A stretch of DNA of 64,000 bases from assembly GCF_019264355.1 (NCBI RefSeq), contig NZ_JAHVAH010000001.1, forward strand, positions 1,224,001 to 1,288,000, read 5' to 3'. The translations under genes were made by a program, and so were the position numbers. Numbering within the stretch: the first letter of the stretch is position 1; each line of letters opens with the position of its first letter. Shown here piece by piece: positions 38,141-46,913 of the stretch. Source of the DNA: Sphingomicrobium clamense. Lineage in GTDB: Bacteria > Pseudomonadota > Alphaproteobacteria > Sphingomonadales > Sphingomonadaceae. The notes beneath the pieces are model-generated. The model had not been told where the DNA came from, made no database searches, and worked only from the letters and a program-made list of their open reading frames with translations.

Positions 38141-39601
38141 ATGATCAAGCCGATCGACCACCTCCCGCAGCAAGGTGCACCTCAGGCCATCGCCATCGTC
38201 GTGGGCGAGGAGCGGCTGGACTATGCCGGGTTGGAGGAGCGGGTCGGTCGCGTTGCGGCAAAACTCCGCGCGCTCGGTGTCGAGCCGGGCGACCGGGTGG
38301 CGAGCTGGGACAAGAAGACGATGCTCGCCGCGATCCTGCCGATGGCGGTGGCGCGGGCAGGGGCGATTCATGTCCCGATCAATCCGCTGCTCAAGGCGGC
38401 GCAAGCGACGCACATCCTCGAAGACAGCGGCGCGAAGCTGCTCATCGCCAACAAGGCGCGGTTCGAGAGTGTCGAATGGGAAGGAGTAGCGAGCGAGGAC
38501 TGGGAGGATGGCGAGGACGCGCTTGAGCCCTCCGCCGCCAACCCCGATACGCCTGTCGCGCTGATGTACACGTCGGGCTCGACCGGAAGACCCAAGGGCG
38601 TGATGCTCAGCCATGCCAACCTCTGGCTCGGCGCGGACAGTGTCGCGACCTTCCTCGGGCTGGAGGCTCATACGAAGAGCCTGTGCGTCCTCCCGCTCTC
38701 CTTCGACTACGGTCAGAACAACCTGCTCGCCACGCTCTATGCGGGCGGGACGGCAGTGCTGTTCGACTATCTGCTGCCGAGAGATGTCGCTCGGGCCATC
38801 CAGCGCTACGAAATCACCTATCTGGGCGGAGTGCCGCCGCTCTGGCACCAGCTGGCGCGGCTGGACTGGTCGAGCGGCGCGGGCACGAGCCTCGAAACGC
38901 TCGCCAATAGCGGGGGCCATGTGCCCGAGCCCCTTTACCGAACGCTGCGCGAAACATTCCCGCAGGCGAAGCTGCACTTGATGTACGGGCTCACCGAAGC
39001 TTTCCGCGCCGCCAGTCTCGATCCGCTGCTCGCCGACACGCATCCCGATAGCGTCGGCACCGCCATCCCCCATGCAGAGCTGATGATCGTGCGCGAAGAT
39101 GGCAGCCTGTGCGACGCGGATGAGGAGGGGGAGCTGGTCCAGGCCGGCCCGCTGGTCGCGCAAGGCTACTGGAACCAGCCCGAAAAAACCGCCGCCCGCT
39201 TCCGTCCCGCGCCCGAGGCGAGCGAGATGGGCGGCACCGCCGTCTGGTCTGGCGATCGCATGGTGCGTGGCAAGGACGGACTCCTGCGCTTTCGCAGCCG
39301 CGCTGACGCGATGATCAAGGTGTCGGGCAACCGCCTGTCGCCTACCGAAGTCGAGGAGATCGCGCTCGAAAGCGGGCTGGCGAGCGAAGCGGTCGCGATC
39401 GGAAAGCCCGACGAGGAACTCGGCCAGCACATCGTGCTCCACGTCGTCGCTGCAACCCAAGAAGATGACGACACGATGCGGAAATACTTTCGTGAGCAGG
39501 CGCCGTCCTACATGATGCCGCACATGATCGTCTGGCACGCACAAATGCCCACGGGACCGAACGGCAAGGTCGACCGCGTCCGGCTGGAGAAAATGGGATG
39601 A
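38141..39601 (+). CDS. AMP-forming acyl-CoA/acyl-ACP ligase, exosortase-A-associated type
   Basis: 486 residues of the ANL superfamily. It adenylates a carboxylic acid and passes it to a thiol. The P-loop YTSGSTGRPKG (about 143-153) and the A5-type motif MYGLTEA are present, as are the A7/A8-type GDRMVRGKDGLLRFRSRADAMIKVSGNRLSP block and the C-terminal catalytic Lys476 (GPNGKVDR). The neighbouring dedicated ACP and the PLP decarboxylase form the trio that databases label exosortase A system-associated. No exosortase is in this window. The substrate is unknown; an amino acid or short acid loaded on the ACP is a reasonable guess. The stop overlaps the decarboxylase ATG by 4 bases. Confidence 0.9.
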   Translation: MIKPIDHLPQQGAPQAIAIVVGEERLDYAGLEERVGRVAAKLRALGVEPGDRVASWDKKTMLAAILPMAVARAGAIHVPINPLLKAAQATHILEDSGAKLLIANKARFESVEWEGVASEDWEDGEDALEPSAANPDTPVALMYTSGSTGRPKGVMLSHANLWLGADSVATFLGLEAHTKSLCVLPLSFDYGQNNLLATLYAGGTAVLFDYLLPRDVARAIQRYEITYLGGVPPLWHQLARLDWSSGAGTSLETLANSGGHVPEPLYRTLRETFPQAKLHLMYGLTEAFRAASLDPLLADTHPDSVGTAIPHAELMIVREDGSLCDADEEGELVQAGPLVAQGYWNQPEKTAARFRPAPEASEMGGTAVWSGDRMVRGKDGLLRFRSRADAMIKVSGNRLSPTEVEEIALESGLASEAVAIGKPDEELGQHIVLHVVAATQEDDDTMRKYFREQAPSYMMPHMIVWHAQMPTGPNGKVDRVRLEKMG

Positions 39602-40818
39602 AGGCAAATGGACCGATCCCGCCTTTCTTCGAAAGCACCCGCGACGGCCAGCTGTGCATCGGCGGCAAGGCGGCGGGCGACTGGATGGGCGAAGGCGATG
39701 CGCCGATGTTCGCCTATGCGCGCCCGGTGATCGAGGAGAAGATCGCGCAATTTCGCGCCGACATGCCCGAGAGGCTTCGGCTCCATTATGCAGTAAAAGC
39801 AAATCCTTACCGGCCTTTGCTCGATTTTATGGCAAGTCGCGTCGACGGCTTCGATCTCGCTTCGCGCGGCGAGCTGAGCCGGGTGGAAGGCATCGACCTG
39901 CCGCTGTCGATGGCAGGACCCGGCAAGAGCGATGCCGATCTCCACGCGGCCATCCTCGCAGGCGTCACGATTCATCTCGAAAGCGAGGGCGAAGCCGATC
40001 GCGCGCTCGCCGTAGCCGAGCAAGTGGGCATGACTCCCAAGCTCGCCGTGCGCGTCAATCCGCCCTTCGCGCTCAAGGGCGCGGGAATGAAAATGGGCGG
40101 CCTGTCGAGCCAGTTCGGCGTCGATGCCGAGCGCGTCCCGGCGCTGGTCACATCGCTGATCGAACGCGGTGCCGATTGGCAGGGCTACCATCTCTACGCC
40201 GGATCGCAGTCGCTGAGCGCCGACGCCATCGTCGAAAGCCAGCGCGAAAGCCTCAAGCTGGTGGTGGAAATCACGAACGCCACTGGTGAGATGCCGTCGG
40301 AAGTGAACTTGGGCGGGGGATTCGGCATCCCTTACTTCCCGGGCGACGAACCGCTCGATACGAAGGTCGTCGGCGAAGCGCTCGAGAACGAATTCAACAC
40401 GTTATCGGACGACTTTGCGAAGACGCGATTGATGCTCGAACTGGGTCGATGGCTGGTCGGCGAAGCGGGCGTCTATCTGACCCGCGTCATCGACAGGAAT
40501 GTCAGTCACGGTCGCACCTACCTGGTCACCGATGGCGGGCTCCAGCACATGCTCGCCGCGTCGGGCAATTTCGGACAGCTGCTGCGGCGCAACTACCCCG
40601 TCGCGAACGCTACGCGATTTGCCGCCGAAGCGACGGAGGAAGCGAGTGTCGTCGGCCGTCTGTGCACGCCACTCGACCTGCTCGCCGACGAAATCATGCT
40701 GCCGAAGACCGAGGTCGGCGATGTGATCGCGATCTTCTGTGCGGGGGCCTATGGACTGACGGCCAGCCCCAATGGTTTCCTGTCGCAGCCGATGGCGGGC
40801 GAGGCGCTGACCGACTAG
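39598..40818 (+). CDS. PLP-dependent decarboxylase (Orn/DAP/Arg type), exosortase-A-associated
   Basis: 406 residues of fold-type III. The N-terminal alanine-racemase-like barrel carries Lys67 (HYAVKANP) for PLP. A glycine-rich phosphate site ([11 protein letters not shown]) and [11 protein letters not shown] follow. The C-terminal domain has the [10 protein letters not shown] motif, whose Cys and Asp complete the active site across the dimer, and the final AGAYG segment. This sequence type is related to diaminopimelate decarboxylase but belongs with the ligase and ACP. It may decarboxylate the same or a related amino acid. Its TAG shares a CTAG with the truA stop. Confidence 0.9.
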   Translation: MKANGPIPPFFESTRDGQLCIGGKAAGDWMGEGDAPMFAYARPVIEEKIAQFRADMPERLRLHYAVKANPYRPLLDFMASRVDGFDLASRGELSRVEGIDLPLSMAGPGKSDADLHAAILAGVTIHLESEGEADRALAVAEQVGMTPKLAVRVNPPFALKGAGMKMGGLSSQFGVDAERVPALVTSLIERGADWQGYHLYAGSQSLSADAIVESQRESLKLVVEITNATGEMPSEVNLGGGFGIPYFPGDEPLDTKVVGEALENEFNTLSDDFAKTRLMLELGRWLVGEAGVYLTRVIDRNVSHGRTYLVTDGGLQHMLAASGNFGQLLRRNYPVANATRFAAEATEEASVVGRLCTPLDLLADEIMLPKTEVGDVIAIFCAGAYGLTASPNGFLSQPMAGEALTD

Positions 40819-41561
40819 TCGTCGGGGTAGAGCGCTTCGAGGAAGTAGAGACCCTCGGGCGGCGCATTTAGCCCCAATTCCTGCCGATCCTTGGCCTCTA
40901 GCGCGCGACTGACGTCAGTTTTGGTCCACTGGCCTCGACCAACCAGCGAAAGCGTGCCGACCATCGATCGCACCTGGTGATGCAGGAAGCTGCGCGCGGC
41001 GGCGTGGACCAGGATTTCGTCGCCATCGCGCTCGACGTCGAGCCGGTCGAGTGTTTTGACCGGGCTTTGCGACTGGCAATGGACCGAGCGGAAGGTGGTG
41101 AAATCGTGCCGCCCGACCAGCGCCTGTGCCGCCTCGTGCATCGCCTCGACGTCCAATTCCTGCGGAATGTGCCAGACGTGACCGCGGCGCAGCGCTGCCG
41201 GCGCGCGGCGATTGAGGATGCGATAGAGATAGCGCCGCCCGATGCACGAGAAGCGCGCATGCCATTCGTCGTCGACCTCGCGCGCTTCGGTGACCGACAC
41301 GGGGGCAGGGCGCACCAGCGCGTTGATCCCTTCGCGCAAGCGGTGCGCGTCGAGCGGCTTCTCGATATCGACATGGGCCGTCATCGCCAGCGCGTGCACG
41401 CCTGCATCGGTCCGTCCGGCAGCGTAGAAACGCACCTCTTCGCCCGTCATGCGCTCCACCGCTTCTTCGAGCGTCTGTTGGACCGAAGGGCCATGGTCCT
41501 GCCGTTGCCACCCCATGAAGGGCGCGCCGTCAAATTCGATCGTGAGCCGCCAGCGCGTCAT
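40815..41561 (-). CDS. truA: tRNA pseudouridine synthase A
   Basis: 248 residues from ATG 41561, which overlaps the fmt TGA (ATGA). It makes pseudouridine at positions 38-40 of the tRNA anticodon arm. The nucleophile is D52 in [11 protein letters not shown]. The N-terminal [16 protein letters not shown] and the [13 protein letters not shown] block are characteristic. An upstream in-frame ATG at 41672 lies inside fmt and is rejected. It is coupled to fmt and convergent with the decarboxylase. Confidence 0.95.
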   Translation of the reverse strand: MTRWRLTIEFDGAPFMGWQRQDHGPSVQQTLEEAVERMTGEEVRFYAAGRTDAGVHALAMTAHVDIEKPLDAHRLREGINALVRPAPVSVTEAREVDDEWHARFSCIGRRYLYRILNRRAPAALRRGHVWHIPQELDVEAMHEAAQALVGRHDFTTFRSVHCQSQSPVKTLDRLDVERDGDEILVHAAARSFLHHQVRSMVGTLSLVGRGQWTKTDVSRALEAKDRQELGLNAPPEGLYFLEALYPDD

Positions 41562-42463
41562 CCGAGGCGTGTGCCTTCGGGCAGGGCAAAGCCGCGCAGC
41601 AAATCGTCGGCGTCGGCGGCAGGCTTGCCGGCACGTTGGGCCCGCGTGACGCGGATGGCCCCGTCGCCGCATGCGACCGTCAGTCGATCGTCGAGGACCG
41701 TGCCTGCATCTCCGTCACCGTCGCTCACCTCGCAGGCGAGAATCTTGAGCCGTTCGCCCTTGGCCTCGGTCCAGGAGCCGGGGAAAGGGGCGAGCCCTTG
41801 CACATGGCGCGCCACGTCTTTCGCAGGGCGCGACCAGTCGATCCTGGCTTCGGCCTTGTCGATCTTCTTGGCGTAGGTCACGCCCTCTTCAGGCTGTTCC
41901 TGAGGGGTGCAGGCGTCCGGCGCCTTGGCCCATGTCGCAACCATCGTTGCACCGAGAACCGCAAGTTCCTCAGTCATTTGCGCGGCATTCTTGTTTTCAA
42001 TCGGCAAGGCAATTTTCATCAGCATCGGGCCGGTGTCGAGCCCGGCCTCCATCTGCATCAGCGTGATGCCGGTAATCTCATCACCCGCCATGATCGCTCG
42101 CTGGACCGGCGCTGCCCCGCGCCAGCGCGGGAGGAGCGAAGCGTGGACGTTGACGCAGCCGAGACGCGGCGCATCGAGGATGGCCTGCGGCAGGATCAGC
42201 CCGTAGGCGGCAACGATCGCGACGTCGGCATCGAAGGCAGCGAACTTGGCCTGCTCTTCTGCGCTTTTCAGGCTGGTGGGCGTGTGCGCAGGGATGCCCA
42301 ATTCCTCGGCGCGCGCGGCGACCGGCGTGGGCTGCAGCTGCTTGCCGCGCCCTGCACGACGCGGCGGCTGCGAATAGACGGCGACGACGTCATGGCCGGC
42401 CTCGACGAGGACATTGAGGGTGGGGACCGCGAAATCGGGGCTGCCCATCATGATGATCTTCAT
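41558..42463 (-). CDS. fmt: methionyl-tRNA formyltransferase
   Basis: 301 residues. It formylates initiator Met-tRNA. The N-terminal formyl-THF domain has [12 protein letters not shown], the catalytic [21 protein letters not shown] segment with Asn and His, and the GLDTGPML Asp. The tRNA-recognition loop around [12 protein letters not shown] is intact. The C-terminal OB-type domain follows. It is found here upstream of truA and divergent from recR/def, close to the classical fmt–def pairing but on opposite strands. Confidence 0.96.
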   Translation of the reverse strand: MKIIMMGSPDFAVPTLNVLVEAGHDVVAVYSQPPRRAGRGKQLQPTPVAARAEELGIPAHTPTSLKSAEEQAKFAAFDADVAIVAAYGLILPQAILDAPRLGCVNVHASLLPRWRGAAPVQRAIMAGDEITGITLMQMEAGLDTGPMLMKIALPIENKNAAQMTEELAVLGATMVATWAKAPDACTPQEQPEEGVTYAKKIDKAEARIDWSRPAKDVARHVQGLAPFPGSWTEAKGERLKILACEVSDGDGDAGTVLDDRLTVACGDGAIRVTRAQRAGKPAADADDLLRGFALPEGTRLG

Positions 42464-42485
42464 GGTGACAGCCCATAGCCGTCTC

Positions 42486-42513
42486 TTGCGCGCCTCGCCA
42501 ACACCCCTATGAG
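42486..42513 (+). promoter_or_regulatory. predicted recR promoter, leaderless type
   Basis: TTGCGC (42486-42491) and either CTATGA (42507-42512, 15-bp spacer) or TATGAG (42508-42513, 16-bp spacer) lie 7-8 bp before the ATG at 42521. The -10 would overlap the alternative ATG at 42509, supporting the downstream start. Confidence 0.4.
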
Positions 42514-42520
42514 AGAAGCC

Positions 42521-43117
42521 ATGGCGAGCCAGGAAATTGATGCGTTGACGCAGGCGCTTGCGCGGCTGCCGGGGTTGGGGCCCCGGTCGGCGCGGCGCGT
42601 CGTGCTACATCTCATCAAGAAGCGCGATACCTCGCTCGAACCGTTGCTCACCGCGCTCGCCGAAGTGGGCGAGAAACTCACCGAGTGCTCGAATTGCGGC
42701 AATGTCGACACGAAAGATCCGTGCACCGTCTGTTCGGACCCGCGCCGTGACGAGAGCATGCTGTGCGTGGTCGAGGAAGTCGCCGACCTGTGGGCGCTCG
42801 ACAAATCACGGTTGTTCCCGGGGCGCTACCATGTGCTTGGCGGCCGGCTGAGCGCGCTCGATGGCGTGCGCCCCGAAGACCTGTCGATCGATCGGCTGCT
42901 TGAGCGGATCGAGAAAGGCGGGGTCGACGAGGTGGTGCTCGCGATGAACGCTACGCTCGAAGGGCAGACCACCGCGCATTACCTTGCCGAACGGCTCGAG
43001 GGCTTTCCCGTGCGGATCACCCAACTGGCCACCGGCCTGCCGGTAGGTGGCGAACTCGACTATCTCGACGAGGGCACGCTCGCGCAGGCATTGCGCCTTC
43101 GTCGTCCCGTCGCTTGA
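42521..43117 (+). CDS. recR: recombination mediator protein RecR
   Basis: 198 residues from ATG 42521 ([18 protein letters not shown]). It works with RecF/RecO to load RecA on gapped DNA. An N-terminal helix-hairpin-helix ([17 protein letters not shown]), the zinc finger C-x2-C...C-x2-C ([16 protein letters not shown]), and a Toprim domain ([14 protein letters not shown] to [15 protein letters not shown]) are followed by the C-terminal [22 protein letters not shown], which is nearly invariant. The upstream ATG at 42509 overlaps the predicted -10 and is less likely. Confidence 0.95.
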   Translation: MASQEIDALTQALARLPGLGPRSARRVVLHLIKKRDTSLEPLLTALAEVGEKLTECSNCGNVDTKDPCTVCSDPRRDESMLCVVEEVADLWALDKSRLFPGRYHVLGGRLSALDGVRPEDLSIDRLLERIEKGGVDEVVLAMNATLEGQTTAHYLAERLEGFPVRITQLATGLPVGGELDYLDEGTLAQALRLRRPVA

Positions 43118-43141
43118 ACCCATTCAATTGAAAGACTAAAT
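43114..43141 (+). promoter_or_regulatory. predicted def promoter, leaderless type
   Basis: TTGAAC (43114-43119), a 16-bp spacer and CTAAAT (43136-43141) end exactly 7 bp before the def ATG (43149). It is the best leaderless-promoter match in the window, as no Shine-Dalgarno site can fit (AGCCCCC lies between). The -35 overlaps the recR stop codon. Confidence 0.65.
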
Positions 43142-43148
43142 AGCCCCC

Positions 43149-43694
43149 ATGGCCATTTTGAAGATTTACGAGACGCCCGACGACATGTTGCGGCAGATTA
43201 GCAAGCCGGTCGAGGAAGTGACCGACTGGCACCGCAACCTGATCAAGGACATGTTCGAAACGATGTACGACGCGCCGGGCATCGGCCTTGCCGCCGTGCA
43301 GGTGGGCGAACCCATCCGCCTGATCGTCATGGACTTGCAGGAGCCTGAAAATCCCGACGATCCGGAAAGCCCGGTCGTCAAGGAGCCGCGCGTCTTCATC
43401 AACCCCGAGATCCTCGAGAGCAGCGACAGCGAGGTGCCCTACACCGAAGGCTGCCTGTCGGTGCCCGAGCAATATGCCGACGTCATGCGCCCCGACCGTA
43501 TCAAGGCGCGCTGGCTCGACGAGAATGGCGAGCAGCACGAGCAAGAAATGGACGGCCTGTTAGCTGTCTGCCTGCAGCACGAGATGGACCATCTCGAAGG
43601 CGTGCTGTTCATCGACCATTTGTCGAAGCTCAAGCGCGACATGGTGCTAAAGAAGCTCGCCAAGCAACGGAAGTTGCAGAAGAAAGCCGCTTAA
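43149..43694 (+). CDS. def: peptide deformylase
   Basis: 181 residues. It removes the formyl group from nascent proteins. The three signature motifs are complete: G44-I-G-L-A-A-V-Q51 (GIGLAAVQ), E100-G-C102-L-S (EGCLSVP) and Q143-H144-E145-M-D-H148 (the HEMDH metal site). The gene ends in a [13 protein letters not shown] basic tail. It has its own promoter and a strong terminator, although recR is immediately upstream. Confidence 0.97.
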   Translation: MAILKIYETPDDMLRQISKPVEEVTDWHRNLIKDMFETMYDAPGIGLAAVQVGEPIRLIVMDLQEPENPDDPESPVVKEPRVFINPEILESSDSEVPYTEGCLSVPEQYADVMRPDRIKARWLDENGEQHEQEMDGLLAVCLQHEMDHLEGVLFIDHLSKLKRDMVLKKLAKQRKLQKKAA

Positions 43695-43700
43695 AGCGAA

Positions 43701-43724
43701 GGCCCCGGGATTTCCGGGGCCTTT
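43701..43724 (+). terminator. intrinsic terminator after def
   Basis: GGCCCCGG (43701-43708) and CCGGGGCC (43714-43721) form a perfect 8-bp stem with a 5-nt loop, followed by TTTCCATTTT. It begins 6 bp after the def stop. The same stem lies just beyond the convergent copper-protein gene but lacks a T-run on that side. Confidence 0.85.
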
Positions 43725-43729
43725 CCATT

Positions 43730-44128
43730 TTACGGGGTGATGGTCTCGGCGGCCTTGCGGCAGTCTTCGGCGCATTCGCGGCAGATCTGCGCGCACAGCT
43801 TGCAATGATCGTGGTCGTGCTTCTCGCATTCGGCAGCGCAGGCTTCACAGACACGGGCGCAGAATCCGAGCATTTCGATCAGGATCTGCTCGTTCGACCC
43901 GGTACGCCGCAATCCGAGGCGCGTGGTCGCTTCGCACACGTCCGCACAGTCGGAACAGGTGCGGACGCACTGGCTCATGTCCATCCGTTCCGCGGCGCAG
44001 GCGTCGGCGCAGCTCAAGCACATTTTCGCGCAGTACATGGCATGGTGGACGGCGTCGCCCAGCGGGTCGTTGACGTGCCCCGACTTCTTCACGTCGGGAT
44101 GCAGCGCGATCATCTTGCGAATGGACAT
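43730..44128 (-). CDS. four-helix-bundle, Cys-rich copper-storage-like protein (Csp/DUF326 type)
   Basis: 132 residues from ATG 44128, with AGGAGAG in place; a much longer in-frame extension upstream overlaps rmuC and is rejected. Seventeen Cys occur in repeated C-x3-C-x2-C-x3-C patterns along four helices (from YCAKMCLSCADAC to ICRECAEDC). This is the layout of Csp proteins, whose Cys line the inside of a four-helix bundle and hold many Cu(I) ions. There is no signal peptide or Tat motif, so it resembles the cytosolic Csp3 class. Copper binding is a family-based inference. It is divergent from rmuC. Confidence 0.88.
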   Translation of the reverse strand: MSIRKMIALHPDVKKSGHVNDPLGDAVHHAMYCAKMCLSCADACAAERMDMSQCVRTCSDCADVCEATTRLGLRRTGSNEQILIEMLGFCARVCEACAAECEKHDHDHCKLCAQICRECAEDCRKAAETITP

Positions 44129-44257
44129 GGGACTTCTCTCCTGTTGGACCTTCAAGAAACCCGACGAATGGGGTCGCGCTCGGTTCCGATCATGGTAAGC
44201 TTTGAGTAACGATGCCGTCCTAGCCTCGCCGGCGGGGACATGAGGGGAAGCGTTCAA

Positions 44258-45661
44258 ATGGACTTGGTTACGATTGCGTTGTTGGTGGTGGCGGTGATCG
44301 CCGCGCTTGGTGCAGGACTCTTCGTGGGCTGGAAGGCTGCGCAGAAGAGCACCGAGGGGCTGCGTGACGACAACCAGTTCCTGCGTCAGGCCAAGGAAGC
44401 GGCCGCCAACGACCTCGCCGCCGAAAAGCAGCGCGCCGCGCGCGCCGACGAATATAAGGCGCTGCTCGAGGAAGTGACGAAGGAGCGCGATGAAGCCAAC
44501 AAGGCACGCGCCGCGATGGAGGCCGATGCGCGCAACTTCGAAACGCGGATCAAGGACGTCGAGGCGATGCGCAAGGATCTCGCCGTCGAATTCTCCAAGG
44601 TCGGCGACGAGATGCTCGCCAAAGCCAACAAGGAATTTCTCGAGAAGGCCGGGCTCAAGTTCGGCGAACTCGACAAGGAAACGCAGGCCAAGATGCAGGC
44701 GCTGGTCGGGCCGCTGCGCGAATTGCTCGACCGACAGGAAAAGAAGATCGCCGAGGTCGAGAAAGAGCGCGTCGATCAATATTCGGGCCTTAAAGCCGTG
44801 ATCGAGGAAGTGAAGCAAGGGCAGGGCCAGGTCCGCGACGAAGCACGCAACCTCGTCAATGCGTTGCGCTCCGGGCCCAAGCAACGCGGCCGCTGGGGCG
44901 AAAAGACGCTTGAGAACGTGCTGCAGCAGGCCGGGCTCGCCGAGCATATCGATTACCAGACCGAAGTTTCGGTCGACACGGATGACGGGCGGCTGCGCCC
45001 CGACGCGATCGTCAACCTCCCGGGCGGGCGCAAGCTGGTGATCGACAGCAAATGCGCGCTCAACGCCTATCTCGACGCGGTCGACGAGGTCGATGAGGAA
45101 AAGCGAAGCCGCCACTTCGCCGCCCACGTCGCAGCGCTCAAGAAGCACGCGCAGGACCTGGGCTCGAAAAGCTACTGGGCGCAATTCGACGATGCGGCGG
45201 ACTATGTCGTGATGTTCGTTCCGGGCGAGCATTTCCTCAACGCCGCGCTCGAGCAGGATGCAGGCCTGTGGGACTGGGCGTTCGAGAAGAAGGTCCTGCT
45301 CGCGACGCCCACCAACCTCGTCGCCATCGCGCGTACGGTCGCGAGCGTCTGGAAACAGGAGAAGCTTGCGGCAGAGGCCGGCGAGATCGCCGCGCTAGGC
45401 CGCGAATTGCACTCGCGCCTCGCAACGATGGCCGATCATGTCGCCTCGATGCAGACCAACCTGTCGCGCACCAACAACGCGTTCAACAAGATGGTCGGCA
45501 GTTTCGAGAGCCAGGTGCTGACGCAGGCCCGGCGCTTCGAGGATTACGGCTCGGGAAGCGCCAAGGAGCTACCCGACCTCGGCACGGTCGAGAGCGTGCC
45601 CCGGCAGCTCACCAAGATCGTCAAGAAGGAGGGCGCCAACGACGCCGACGACGCGGCCTAG
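44258..45661 (+). CDS. rmuC: DNA recombination protein RmuC
   Basis: 467 residues from ATG 44258, after GAGGGG; the ATG at 44240 precedes the ribosome site. One N-terminal transmembrane helix (residues 1-22), a long coiled coil (about 30-190), and a nuclease-like domain of the RmuC family. Its core motifs are RGRWGEKTLENVLQQAGL, the LPGGRKLVIDSKCALNAYLDAV block and FVPGEHFLNAALEQD. RmuC limits inversions and DNA rearrangement between short repeats. The stop shares a CTAG with the convergent lipoprotein gene. Confidence 0.94.
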   Translation: MDLVTIALLVVAVIAALGAGLFVGWKAAQKSTEGLRDDNQFLRQAKEAAANDLAAEKQRAARADEYKALLEEVTKERDEANKARAAMEADARNFETRIKDVEAMRKDLAVEFSKVGDEMLAKANKEFLEKAGLKFGELDKETQAKMQALVGPLRELLDRQEKKIAEVEKERVDQYSGLKAVIEEVKQGQGQVRDEARNLVNALRSGPKQRGRWGEKTLENVLQQAGLAEHIDYQTEVSVDTDDGRLRPDAIVNLPGGRKLVIDSKCALNAYLDAVDEVDEEKRSRHFAAHVAALKKHAQDLGSKSYWAQFDDAADYVVMFVPGEHFLNAALEQDAGLWDWAFEKKVLLATPTNLVAIARTVASVWKQEKLAAEAGEIAALGRELHSRLATMADHVASMQTNLSRTNNAFNKMVGSFESQVLTQARRFEDYGSGSAKELPDLGTVESVPRQLTKIVKKEGANDADDAA

Positions 45662-46056
45662 TAAGGCTCGCGATCGTTGCCGTTGGGCGGGCCGCCACAG
45701 CCGGTCAGCGTCTGGTTGTTGACCGTCACCGTCACCGTGTGCGGGTAGGTGGTCGTGTCGTAGCCTTCGAGTGCGCATCCCTGACGGTTCACGATCGCAG
45801 TGATCTTGCTCCCCTGATAGGTGTCGCCGTTGGGGCTGGGCAGGAAATCGACATAGGGGTCGGACGTCGCCAGGCCCTGCGTCGTCTGGAACGTCATACC
45901 GCTGTCGCGGATCATGAGCTGCCAGCCATCGCCGACTGCATTATAGGCCAACGGCGTCGGTGCCGACGTCGACGGGCCGGTCGTGGGATAACGATCCTCG
46001 GTCGAGGCGCAGGCGGTCAGCACAAGGGCAGCGCCCAAAGTCAATATGGTCTTCAT
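45658..46056 (-). CDS. small lipoprotein related to the neighbouring META-domain lipoprotein
   Basis: 132 residues. The signal MKTILTLGAALVLTAC has a lipobox with Cys16. After a Thr/Pro linker, residues 40-125 match the first domain of the upstream gene. GDGWQLMIRDSGMTFQTTQG corresponds to FWSLTIDRRDMRFEEMNG, and QGSKITAIVNRQGCALEG corresponds to RGRRIEVTIRRERCSDG. NNQTLTGCGGPP matches DGRYYRGCGAPQ. The two conserved Cys probably form a disulfide. This looks like the COG3650-type envelope domain found before META domains. Its start is 11 bp after the META gene, so the two form an operon. Function is unknown. Confidence 0.82.
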   Translation of the reverse strand: MKTILTLGAALVLTACASTEDRYPTTGPSTSAPTPLAYNAVGDGWQLMIRDSGMTFQTTQGLATSDPYVDFLPSPNGDTYQGSKITAIVNRQGCALEGYDTTTYPHTVTVTVNNQTLTGCGGPPNGNDREPY

Positions 46057-46067
46057 GGGTCCTCCGG

Positions 46068-46889
46068 TTAGCGGATGCGGCGGGCTTCGATCCGGCCCGA
46101 GCGGTTGGATAGGGTGAGGCGGTCGCCATCGACGCGCACGTTGAGCGGCTGCGACAGGACATTGGAGCCCGACGTCTCCCAGCTCATGTCGGGACAACCC
46201 ATGCGCGTCATCATCTGCGCGCCGACGGTCAGCCGGTCTCCATTCTGCTGGTATCCCGCATTGATCGTGTTGCAGCCGAACTTGGCCTGCAGGCGATTGT
46301 CGGGGAAGAAATTGAGGTAGAAGTCGCGCTGGGGCGTCTGGCGACCGTTGAGCGCGGTGACCTGCCAGTTGGTGCGTTCGAGCATCGCGCTGCCGCCATA
46401 ATTGTCGCCGGGATAGCCTTGCTCCCATCCCTGGCCGTACATGCTCTGCGGTGCGCCGCAGCCGCGATAATAGCGGCCGTCGACACGGACATCGACGCGG
46501 TCGGGATAGATGCGATCGCTCATGCCGTCGCTGCAGCGTTCGCGGCGGATCGTCACCTCGATCCGACGTCCACGAAATTCGTCGCCATAGCGCGAGGGTT
46601 CGACGGGCGGCGTTCGTTCGACCACCGAAAAACCGTTCATCTCCTCGAAGCGCATATCGCGGCGGTCGATGGTGAGCGACCAGAACGGCTCCGTCCCGCT
46701 CGCCTTGTAGGGCTCCTGCACGCCGGGCTGATTATTGGGATAGGGCGTGGGGTAGGGGGCCGGATAGGGCTGCGGGTAGTCCTGCGGACGCTGTGGATAG
46801 GGCGAGCCGTAGGGGTCGCCATACTGGCCGTACTGCGTACAGGCGGCGAGCGAGAGGGCCAGGAGCGCGGCGGGAAGCAACTGTTTCAT
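46068..46889 (-). CDS. lipoprotein with a COG3650-like domain and a META (HslJ-type) domain
   Basis: 273 residues. The signal MKQLLPAALLALSLAAC has lipobox Cys17. A Pro/Tyr-rich linker of about 45 residues (YPQPYPAPYPTPYPNNQPG) follows. The first domain (ASGTEPFWSLTIDRRDMRF to YYRGCGAPQ) is the same as in the next gene. The second (MLERTNWQVTALNGRQTP to LTLSNRSGRIEA) is a META domain with its NFFPDNRLQAKFGCNTINAGYQ and RMGCPDMSWE motifs. META lipoproteins of the HslJ type are linked to heat and novobiocin tolerance in E. coli. An envelope-stress role is plausible but unproven here. Confidence 0.85.
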   Translation of the reverse strand: MKQLLPAALLALSLAACTQYGQYGDPYGSPYPQRPQDYPQPYPAPYPTPYPNNQPGVQEPYKASGTEPFWSLTIDRRDMRFEEMNGFSVVERTPPVEPSRYGDEFRGRRIEVTIRRERCSDGMSDRIYPDRVDVRVDGRYYRGCGAPQSMYGQGWEQGYPGDNYGGSAMLERTNWQVTALNGRQTPQRDFYLNFFPDNRLQAKFGCNTINAGYQQNGDRLTVGAQMMTRMGCPDMSWETSGSNVLSQPLNVRVDGDRLTLSNRSGRIEARRIR

Positions 46890-46913
46890 GGGCAGAACAA
46901 CCGCCCACGAGGG

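Noticed and set aside
37853..39802. Long minus-strand frame under the acyl ligase and ACP
   Set aside because: It overlaps two genes with clear motifs and reads as antisense low-complexity Arg/His protein; at its end it merely runs into another frame of the ACP gene.
44129..45232. Long N-terminal extension of the copper-storage-like gene
   Set aside because: It is antisense to rmuC and the Cys-rich family starts at the MSIRKMIAL methionine with AGGAGAG before it.
46740..46815. Short tandem repeats in DNA, possible CRISPR or minisatellite
   Set aside because: They encode the Pro/Tyr linker of the META lipoprotein in frame; there are no spacers or uniform repeat units.
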